Source: an uncultured Lachnospiraceae bacterium (GTDB taxonomy: Bacteria; Bacillota; Clostridia; Lachnospirales; Lachnospiraceae). From it: a stretch of DNA of 5,620 nucleotides. Under the pieces are notes generated by a model that made no database searches, was not told the DNA's origin, and saw nothing but the letters and a program-made list of their open reading frames with translations. Shown piece after piece: positions 1-5,157 of the stretch. The stretch is from contig CACZQT010000050.1 in NCBI GenBank assembly GCA_902783295.1, forward strand, positions 1 to 5,620, in the 5' to 3' direction. Within the stretch, counting starts at the first letter, position 1; every line of letters starts with the position of its first letter. The position numbers were made by a program, and so were the translations under genes.

Positions 1-1899
1 CGGGAAACGGGAGACGGCTGGTTCTATATTATTTCCAAACTGAACGGCCTCTATCTGGATGTCTCGGGCGGCGTTGTGGAAAACTACCGGAATGTACAGA
101 TGTATACCGCAAATCAGAGCAATGCCCAGAAATGGCGTTTCATTGCCTCTGGCCTCTCCACGGGAAAAACCGTGGAAGAAGGAGAATACCATATTCAGAC
201 GAGACTGAAAACAGATATGTCTGCGAACATCAATGCGGCATCTCAGGATAACAGAGGCAATCTTGCGCTTTGGCCCCGGGCTGAGGTAAACTGCCGGATT
301 TTTCAGCTGAAATATCTGGGGAACGGATACTATTCCATCACTGCCAAACACAGCGGAAAGGTGCTGGAAGCTGAAGGCGGCGGGAGGTATAACAAGACGA
401 ATGTCTCCCAGTACGACTGGAACGGCAGCGACGCCCAGAAATGGATCATCAAAAAAAGCGCAAACGGATCTTTTGTACTTGTGAACAAAGCTTCCGGGCT
501 GTACATGGATGTATACGGCGGAAATACGGAGAACCTGACGAATATCTGGCTGTATCTTCCCAATGGCAGCGACGCCCAGAACTGGAACCTGGAAAAACAT
601 GATCCCTGCCTTTGCACAGGCCATACCTGGAATTCCACTTATACGGTTGATAAGGCAGCCACCTGCACAGCAGCCGGTTCAAAATCCATTCACTGTTCCC
701 GCTGCGGAGCTAAGAAGGATGTACAGGTCATTTCACAGCTGGGGCATACCTGGAACGCCGGTGCTGTGACAAAAGCAGCAACCTGCGCCGCGGCAGGAGT
801 GAAAACCTTTACCTGCACCGTATGCAAAACAACCCGGACAGAAGCCATCCCGATGCTGGCGGCTCATACCTGGAATGCAGGGGTAGTGACGAAAGCAGCA
901 ACCTGCGTTGCAGCAGGGGTAAAAACATATACCTGCTCGGTCTGCCGTTCCACCAGGACAGAAGCTCTGCCGAAGCTGAACCATGTACCCGGCACAGCGA
1001 CCCGGGAAAATGAACACCCCGCCTGTACAGCGCCGGGTTCCTATGACCTGGTGACCCGCTGCAAAAACTGCGGTGCAGTGATCGGACACAATACTGTGTC
1101 TGTACCGGTAACAGGACACAGCTGGAATGCAGGTCTGGTTACGGCAGCCGCGACAACATCTGCAGCAGGGGTTAAGACCTACACCTGTACAAAATGCGGA
1201 GCCACGCGTACCGAGTCGATTCCGAGACTCACGGAAAGCACACCGGTTCCTGTAGAGCAGGCACCGGCAGCTGCTGTTGAAGAGGGGAATATTCTTAAGA
1301 TGTCCGGCGACGAAGCGCCTTCCACTTCGAAGTTCAATCTGCTGCAGCTGAGAACATCGAAGATTACCAAAACCTCCATTACCCTGAAATGGAAGAAGGT
1401 ACAGGGGGCGTCAGGGTATATTATTTACGGAAACCGCTGTGGAAGCAAGTATACGAAGATAAAGACCATTAACAGCGGAAGCACCACGAGCTGGACGAAG
1501 AAAGGCCTGAAGAAAGGCAAGTACTATAAGTTTTTCATCGTGGCGACAGCCATGGATGGAAGCACCAAAAAGGTAATTGCCGGTTCCCAGACCATCCATG
1601 TCGCGACATCCGGCGGCAAGGTGGGAAATGATAAGTCCGTAAAGCTGCTGAATATCAAAAACGGCAGGAAGACACTGAAGGCCGGAAAGAGCTTTACCAT
1701 TAAAGCAAAGCCGATACCTTCGAGCACGAAGCTGACTGTGAAGCGCCACCGCAAGCTGCGCTTCGAGAGCACTAACTCTGCTGTTGCTTCCGTCGGGAAG
1801 GCAAATGGAAAGATTAGCGCAAAGAAGGCCGGTAAGTGCACGATCTATGTGTATGCACAGAGCGGAGTATTCAAAGCCATTCAGGTAACTGTAAAGTAA
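1..1899 (+). CDS. Modular secreted/surface protein with ricin-type lectin, CxxC repeats, Fn3 and Big2 domains (5' partial)
   Basis: The frame is open from base 1, so the start and any signal peptide lie outside the window; 632 residues are visible, ending at TAA 1897-1899. Domains in order: the last repeat of a beta-trefoil (about bases 13-140, with the QKW form of the QxW motif); a complete three-part ricin-type trefoil (about 178-594, the last two repeats ending QKW and QNW); five Cys/CxxC repeats (619-1230); an acidic Pro/Ala/Glu linker (about 1231-1329); a fibronectin type III domain (about 1330-1614); and a lysine-rich bacterial Ig-like Big2 domain (about 1636-1896) with the typical end pattern of xVASV, NGKISAKKAG, then a final beta strand. 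Ricin trefoils usually bind carbohydrate, and Fn3/Big2 act as spacers in extracellular proteins, so an outward-facing glycan-binding role is inferred. A catalytic domain, if present, would be upstream. No LPXTG motif or C-terminal membrane anchor is present. A terminator follows, so it is transcriptionally separate from the next gene. Confidence 0.88.
   Translation, partial: RETGDGWFYIISKLNGLYLDVSGGVVENYRNVQMYTANQSNAQKWRFIASGLSTGKTVEEGEYHIQTRLKTDMSANINAASQDNRGNLALWPRAEVNCRIFQLKYLGNGYYSITAKHSGKVLEAEGGGRYNKTNVSQYDWNGSDAQKWIIKKSANGSFVLVNKASGLYMDVYGGNTENLTNIWLYLPNGSDAQNWNLEKHDPCLCTGHTWNSTYTVDKAATCTAAGSKSIHCSRCGAKKDVQVISQLGHTWNAGAVTKAATCAAAGVKTFTCTVCKTTRTEAIPMLAAHTWNAGVVTKAATCVAAGVKTYTCSVCRSTRTEALPKLNHVPGTATRENEHPACTAPGSYDLVTRCKNCGAVIGHNTVSVPVTGHSWNAGLVTAAATTSAAGVKTYTCTKCGATRTESIPRLTESTPVPVEQAPAAAVEEGNILKMSGDEAPSTSKFNLLQLRTSKITKTSITLKWKKVQGASGYIIYGNRCGSKYTKIKTINSGSTTSWTKKGLKKGKYYKFFIVATAMDGSTKKVIAGSQTIHVATSGGKVGNDKSVKLLNIKNGRKTLKAGKSFTIKAKPIPSSTKLTVKRHRKLRFESTNSAVASVGKANGKISAKKAGKCTIYVYAQSGVFKAIQVTVK
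619..1230 (+). repeat. Five tandem ~40-residue CxxC repeats within the lectin-like protein
   Basis: The units begin near bases 619, 742, 862, 982 and 1114. Units 1, 2, 3 and 5 start with G/A-H-T/S-W-N, and most units carry a Cys in an AATCxAAG context followed about 10 residues later by a CxxC pair. Units 2 and 3 are exactly 120 bases apart and remain very similar at DNA level, which suggests a fairly recent duplication. Unit 4 is diverged (starts HVPG, longer, keeps Cys and CxxC). Unit 5 keeps CxxC but has Thr-Thr in place of the first Cys. The Cys arrangement could bind a metal or form disulfides in a secreted protein; which of these holds cannot be told from sequence. Confidence 0.85.
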
Positions 1900-1909
1900 T
1901 AGACTTCAT

Positions 1910-1929
1910 ACAGGGGACAGAACCCCTGT
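1910..1929. repeat. GC-rich inverted repeat, possible REP-like hairpin
   Basis: A perfect 7-base stem (ACAGGGG, 1910-1916, against CCCCTGT, 1923-1929) encloses a 6-base loop ACAGAA. It sits 11 bases after the lectin gene's stop and is not followed by a T run, so it is not itself an intrinsic terminator. GGGGACAGAACC-type hairpins recur as dispersed intergenic repeats in many bacteria, some linked to REP-associated transposases; assigning this copy to such a family is inference from one copy. Confidence 0.5.
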
Positions 1930-1954
1930 TCCGAAGAATATCCCATGAGAAGAG

Positions 1955-1982
1955 AAAAGCAGCCTTCCGGCTGCTTTTTCTT
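1955..1982 (+). terminator. Rho-independent terminator
   Basis: A perfect 10-base stem (AAAAGCAGCC, 1955-1964, and GGCTGCTTTT, 1969-1978) closes on a TTCC tetraloop and runs into a T-rich tail (TTTTTCTT, 1975-1982). It lies 55 bases after the stop of the lectin-like gene and ends that transcript. The A run on the 5' side would also allow it to work from the other strand, but no gene is seen there. Confidence 0.9.
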
Positions 1983-2053
1983 ATGAATAAACTCCAGTTG
2001 AGAGCAGGCTTGCGGTGGCTGTTTTACCTTTGTTTCATATGGTTTGGAACAGA

Positions 2054-2081
2054 TGGACAAATTTGCGAAATTTCGTACAAT
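2054..2081 (+). promoter_or_regulatory. Predicted sigma-A promoter for the AraC/dehydrogenase operon
   Basis: A -35-like TGGACA (2054-2059) and a -10-like TACAAT (2076-2081), each matching the consensus at five of six bases, are separated by 16 bases. Transcription would start near 2088, giving a leader of about 60 bases. The spacer contains the perfect 10-base palindrome CGAAATTTCG (2066-2075), which abuts the -10 box and is well placed to act as a repressor site. Two alternative extended -10 elements lie downstream: TGC-TATAAG (2108-2116) and TGC-TAGAAT (2119-2127), neither with a good -35. Prediction from pattern only. Confidence 0.55.
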
Positions 2082-2105
2082 ACGATCTGGATTTCTGCAT
2101 ATTTT

Positions 2106-2123
2106 TATGCTATAAGTATGCTA
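2106..2123 (+). promoter_or_regulatory. TATGCTA direct repeat, candidate regulator binding site
   Basis: TATGCTA occurs at 2106-2112 and exactly again at 2117-2123, an 11-base period that places both copies on about the same face of the helix. A mirrored copy of the core, GCATA at 2097-2101, forms an inverted repeat with TATGC at 2106-2110. AraC-family proteins often bind direct repeats with two DNA-contacting helices spaced one turn apart, so autoregulation by the adjacent AraC-type gene is a reasonable inference. The repeat also overlaps two extended -10-like sequences, so it may simply be a duplicated promoter element. Confidence 0.4.
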
Positions 2124-2134
2124 GAATTTCTTGT

Positions 2135-2141
2135 TAGGAGG
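2135..2141 (+). promoter_or_regulatory. Ribosome binding site that fixes the AraC start
   Basis: TAGGAGG ends six bases before ATG 2148. The reading frame stays open for more than 300 bases upstream and includes an in-frame ATG at 2118, but this strong site lies inside that extension and points to 2148 as the start. Confidence 0.85.
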
Positions 2142-2147
2142 CTTTTT

Positions 2148-2918
2148 ATGTCCATTATTTCCGGCAGCCGCTATAATCTTCCCGGAGAGGTGCGAACGCA
2201 TTCCCACCGACACGGGCATATCATTCTGCCGCTGACCGGATATTTTTATATCTCCTGGAACGGGCAGGAATACTGGCTCACCCCGGAACAGATCGGCTTT
2301 GTTCCTCCGGAGGTTCTGCATTCCTACAGCTGCCCGGGAGAAGCCCTGACACTGAACATCCCTTCGGAGATGATCAAAGCCTCTGACCTGGTGTATCTGA
2401 CGGAAAACTGTGTCCGCGCCGTTGACGGCCACCTGGCTCCGCTGATCGCCCTGATCCGGCAGGAGGCGGCAGATCCGTCTGTCGGGAGTGATTCTCTGAG
2501 GTACCTGTTTTATTTCCTGTATGACAAACTGGTGGCAGGACGGGAAAGCCGGTCACTGCGTTATATGGAAGAAAACTACGCTTCAGATCTGACCATCCGG
2601 GAACTGGCAGCGATGGAAAACTATAATGTTTCCTACTATATCGAGTGGTTCCGGAAAACAGTAGGCTGTCTGCCCAGTGAATATCTCCGCAGAGTCCGGA
2701 TCGGGAAAGCCAAAGAGATTCTGGCAACGACAAAATACCGGATTATTGATGTGGCGATGCAGGTGGGTTATGGAAACAGTTCATCTTTTACCAGGGCATT
2801 TCGGGAATCAGAGGGGATGACCCCTTATCAATATCGGAAAAAAGAAAGGGAAGCGGGAAAGACCGCGGGCGATGCCCCGGATCTTTCCGTATCTGTTGAA
2901 AGGAGCGAAAACCTATGA
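2148..2918 (+). CDS. AraC-family transcriptional regulator with N-terminal cupin domain
   Basis: 256 residues. The N-terminal part (about 10-100) resembles the AraC sugar/ligand-binding cupin: a His-rich strand (HSHRHGH, 18-24), then a glycine turn and a PPEVLH segment with His58. The C-terminal part (about 138-234) is a two-helix-turn-helix AraC DNA-binding domain: the first HTH is around 147-172 (LTIRELAAMENYNVSYY), and the second, around 197-230, carries the family signature (IDVAMQVGYGNSSSFTRAFRE, here spanning an adjacent stretch, then GMTPYQYR). The start at 2148 is set by TAGGAGG. The stop TGA overlaps the ATG of the [2Fe-2S] gene by four bases (ATGA), so it is first in the dehydrogenase operon and translationally coupled to it. 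It probably senses the operon's substrate or product and controls its own promoter; the ligand is unknown. Family assignment is secure; role is inferred from position. Confidence 0.93.
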   Translation: MSIISGSRYNLPGEVRTHSHRHGHIILPLTGYFYISWNGQEYWLTPEQIGFVPPEVLHSYSCPGEALTLNIPSEMIKASDLVYLTENCVRAVDGHLAPLIALIRQEAADPSVGSDSLRYLFYFLYDKLVAGRESRSLRYMEENYASDLTIRELAAMENYNVSYYIEWFRKTVGCLPSEYLRRVRIGKAKEILATTKYRIIDVAMQVGYGNSSSFTRAFRESEGMTPYQYRKKEREAGKTAGDAPDLSVSVERSENL

Positions 2919-3223
2919 GACTGGAGCAGCATCCGATCCTGCAGTTTGATCGGGGGGAGAAGGTAACATTTACCTTCAATGGGCAGCCTGTGGAAGGCTA
3001 TACCCACGAAACGATTGCCGCCGCGCTGCATGCCGCAGGAATCCGGGAACTGGGCCACAGCCAGAACCTGAACCGGCCCAGAGGCCTCTTCTGCGCCATC
3101 GGCAACTGCTCGTCCTGCTTTATGACGGTAAACGGGGAGCCGAATGTCCGCGTATGCGTCACGAAGGTGAAGGACGGCATGGAAGTGGTGGAACAGGAAG
3201 GAAAGGGGGTCGTAAAGGAATGA
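2915..3223 (+). CDS. Small plant-type [2Fe-2S] protein, HcnA / sarcosine oxidase alpha N-terminal type
   Basis: 102 residues, the usual size for stand-alone HcnA-like subunits. Four cysteines in the order C60-x4-C65-x2-C68-x12-C81 form a plant-type ferredoxin site, and the N-terminal half has the expected beta-grasp pattern (FTFNGQPVEGYTHETIAAAL). The RGLFCAIGNCSSC segment with MTVNG after it is characteristic of the Fer2_4 family that forms the N-terminus of sarcosine oxidase alpha, archaeal proline dehydrogenase alpha and HcnA. It would carry electrons between the flavin centres of a cytoplasmic dehydrogenase complex. AAGGAG at 2900-2905 gives a good start. It overlaps its neighbours by four bases on both sides. 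In several relatives this domain is fused to the FAD/NAD subunit encoded next; here it is separate. Confidence 0.93.
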   Translation: MRLEQHPILQFDRGEKVTFTFNGQPVEGYTHETIAAALHAAGIRELGHSQNLNRPRGLFCAIGNCSSCFMTVNGEPNVRVCVTKVKDGMEVVEQEGKGVVKE

Positions 3224-4320
3224 TCCGCGATGTGGAAGTATTGGTGATCGGCGGAGGTCCTGCTGGCCTGTGCGCTGCCCAGGCAGCAGCCGGAGCCGGC
3301 GCTCATGTGCTGATCCTGGAAAGAGACGATGTTCCGGGCGGCCAGCTGGTCAAGCAGACCCATAAATTCTTCGGCTCCGAGCGTCAGTATGCCGGGGACC
3401 GGGGCATCTTCATCGGCCAGATGCTGGTAGAGGAGATGACAAACCATCCGAATGTGGAGATCATGACGGATACGACCGTCCTCGGTATCTATGAAGACGG
3501 AGTGGTAACGGCCTTAAAGGACGAACAGCACCTGAAGTTCCGCCCGAAAAAAATCATCGTGGCTACAGGTGCGGCAGAAAAATTCCTGACTTTCCCGAAT
3601 AATGACCTGCCGGGCATCTATGGAGCCGGAGCTGTGCAGACGCTGATGAATGTGGGCGGTGTAAAGCCGGCTGATAAAGTCATCATGGTCGGGGCCGGTA
3701 ATATCGGTCTGATCGTTTCCTACCAGATGCTGCAGGCCGGCGTGGATGTGGTCTGTGTGGTAGAAGCAGCCCCGAACATCGGAGGGTTCCTGGTTCATGC
3801 GTCAAAGCTGCGCCGGGCCGGCGTGCCGATCTGCACCGGCTGGACCGTGAAGGAAGCTTACGGTGATGGAAAGCTGGAGGGAGTTGTTCTCTGCCGTCTG
3901 GATGAGAAATGGCAGCCCATCGAAGGGACGGAAATTAAGGTCGCCTGCGATACGCTGTGCCTGGCTGTTGGCCTGACACCTCTGGCAGAGCTTTGCTGGC
4001 AGGCCGGATGTCATATGGAATTCATCCGCGAACTGTCCGGACATGTGCCGGTAACCGATGAAAATCTGATGACCAGTGTGGAAGGCATCTACGCAGCCGG
4101 TGATGTGTCCGGTATTGAAGAAGCCTCCTCTGCCATGGTGGAAGGCCGTCTGGCCGGCTATGCTGTGGCAGTGAGCCTTGGGTATGATGTGGAAAGAGCG
4201 CAGAAAGAAGTGGAAGCAGCCCGTGCGGAACTGGTAGAACTTCGTTCCGGCCCTATGGGCGGCAAGATCCGCGCCGGTCTGGCCAAAGTGGCTGAAAAGA
4301 GAGGAGGAGCGTCATGCTGA
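3220..4320 (+). CDS. FAD/NAD(P)-dependent oxidoreductase subunit, HcnB/OoxA-like without the BFD tail
   Basis: 366 residues. The FAD-binding GGGPAG (11-16) with Glu34 ends the first Rossmann unit. An ATG-type motif (IIVATGA, 112-118), a second nucleotide-binding GAGNIG (158-163) with Glu182, and the closing FAD motif GIYAAGDVSG (289-298) follow. Acidic Glu182 after the second glycine motif favours NAD over NADP. There is no CxxC redox pair of the thioredoxin-reductase kind, and the overall pattern (PGGQLVKQTHKFFGS early on) matches the alpha/B subunits of opine oxidase, HcnB and proline dehydrogenase. Those relatives often carry a C-terminal BFD [2Fe-2S] domain; here the protein stops after a short helical tail and that domain is a later gene. 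The start at 3220 overlaps the previous stop by four bases, and an AAGGGGG lies upstream; the open frame extending to 3154 falls inside the previous gene. It probably passes electrons between NAD(H) or a carrier and the iron-sulfur proteins. Confidence 0.92.
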   Translation: MIRDVEVLVIGGGPAGLCAAQAAAGAGAHVLILERDDVPGGQLVKQTHKFFGSERQYAGDRGIFIGQMLVEEMTNHPNVEIMTDTTVLGIYEDGVVTALKDEQHLKFRPKKIIVATGAAEKFLTFPNNDLPGIYGAGAVQTLMNVGGVKPADKVIMVGAGNIGLIVSYQMLQAGVDVVCVVEAAPNIGGFLVHASKLRRAGVPICTGWTVKEAYGDGKLEGVVLCRLDEKWQPIEGTEIKVACDTLCLAVGLTPLAELCWQAGCHMEFIRELSGHVPVTDENLMTSVEGIYAAGDVSGIEEASSAMVEGRLAGYAVAVSLGYDVERAQKEVEAARAELVELRSGPMGGKIRAGLAKVAEKRGGASC

Positions 4321-4817
4321 TCAAAGACGGGATTCCGACAAAAGAAGATCTGGCCGCTGTCCTCCCTTCGGAAGAACGGCTGGCGAAAGGCCCGGTTGCT
4401 ATTACAGAATGTTTCCAGAATATTGCCTGCAATCCCTGCGTGGCTGCCTGCCCGCAGCATGCCATCTCCATGGAGCCGGATATCAACGCGACTCCCAAGG
4501 TGGATCCGGACAAGTGCATCGGCTGCCGCCTTTGCGTGAAGGCATGTCCCGGCCTGGCCATCTTTGTGGTGGATATGAGCCGCCCCGAGGATAAAGCTCT
4601 GGTTACCATTCCCTTTGAATTCCTTCCGGTACCGCAGAAGGGACAGCTTGTCTGCGGCCTGAACCGGGCCGGAGAAGAGCAGGGATGGTTTAAGGTAACA
4701 CAGGCGGTATCAGGCGGCAAAAAGAATATGACCTGGATGCTGACCCTGGAAGTTCCGAAGGAACTGGCCATGGAAGTGCGGAATATCAAAGTGGGAGGAT
4801 ACCGGGATGGCGAATAA
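4314..4817 (+). CDS. 4Fe-4S dicluster ferredoxin-like subunit of the dehydrogenase
   Basis: 167 residues. Two cluster sites are visible. The second is canonical: C68-x2-C71-x2-C74-x3-C78-P. The first is C39-x2-C42-x3-C46-P with Asn36 where the usual first Cys would be; C33 may be the fourth ligand (C33-x5-C39). The remaining part (about 95-167) is a beta-rich tail with no cluster motif, ending in VPKELAMEVR. GAGGAGG at 4301-4307 lies six bases before the ATG, and the gene overlaps the FAD subunit gene by 7 bases and the BFD gene by 11. As I recall, the archaeal four-subunit L-proline dehydrogenase has a ferredoxin-like subunit of about this size (PdhF) in the same relative position, and a similar role as electron relay is inferred here. 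The exact number of intact clusters is uncertain because of the first site. Confidence 0.88.
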   Translation: MLIKDGIPTKEDLAAVLPSEERLAKGPVAITECFQNIACNPCVAACPQHAISMEPDINATPKVDPDKCIGCRLCVKACPGLAIFVVDMSRPEDKALVTIPFEFLPVPQKGQLVCGLNRAGEEQGWFKVTQAVSGGKKNMTWMLTLEVPKELAMEVRNIKVGGYRDGE

Positions 4818-5157
4818 CGCAGATAAGGATACGATTCTTTGCCGCTGCGAAGACATTACCCGGGAGATGATCCTGGAATGCATTGCAGAAGGATATCAGA
4901 CGATCGATGAAATCAAAAGGGTAACCCGTGCCGGCATGGGGCCCTGCCAGGGGCGTACCTGCCGTCTGCTGATCGCTCAGGAACTGTCCCGCGCATATCA
5001 TGTGCCCATGGAAGAAGTGCTTATGAGCACCTTCCGTCCGCCGACAAAACCTCTGACCATGGGTGCCCTGGCGGATGCCTGGCTGTCCGAATATGATGGG
5101 GATGCCGCTATTTCCGGAAGAGCCATCGACGGAAAGGAAGGGGGCAACGGAGAATGA
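4807..5157 (+). CDS. BFD-like [2Fe-2S] protein, detached C-terminal module of HcnB/SoxA-type subunits
   Basis: 116 residues. Four cysteines in the BFD arrangement C12-x-C14-x32-C47-x4-C52 (starting ILCRCEDIT and closing GPCQGRTC) bind a [2Fe-2S] cluster. After them comes FRPPTKPLTMGALA (about 76-89), a segment typical of the C-terminus of HcnB, opine oxidase A and related proteins rather than of free bacterioferritin-associated ferredoxin. This argues that the gene is the missing tail of the FAD/NAD subunit encoded upstream, not an iron-storage partner. GGAGG at 4794-4798 serves the start, the gene begins inside the end of the 4Fe-4S gene (11-base overlap), and its TGA overlaps the next ATG by four bases. 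The last 25 or so residues are polar, Gly-rich and probably disordered. It likely links the dicluster protein and the flavin subunits. Confidence 0.92.
   Translation: MANNADKDTILCRCEDITREMILECIAEGYQTIDEIKRVTRAGMGPCQGRTCRLLIAQELSRAYHVPMEEVLMSTFRPPTKPLTMGALADAWLSEYDGDAAISGRAIDGKEGGNGE

Noticed and set aside
619..1230. CRISPR-like array
   Set aside because: The repeats are about 120-130 bases, in frame and coding, with no short identical repeats separated by unique spacers.
1836..2147. Upstream extension of the AraC reading frame
   Set aside because: It runs back through the promoter, the terminator and the end of the lectin gene, and its translation is not family-like; TAGGAGG before ATG 2148 gives the real start.
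3154..3219. Upstream extension of the FAD/NAD subunit frame
   Set aside because: It lies entirely inside the [2Fe-2S] gene; the Rossmann fold begins right after the start at 3220, as expected for an N-terminal FAD domain.
3220..4320. Thioredoxin reductase identity
   Set aside because: The CxxC redox-active pair is absent, and the neighbours and sequence pattern fit the HcnB/opine oxidase-type subunit.
4253..4789. Long open frame on the minus strand opposite the 4Fe-4S gene
   Set aside because: Its composition is low-complexity and it has no motif; the + strand has two cysteine cluster motifs.
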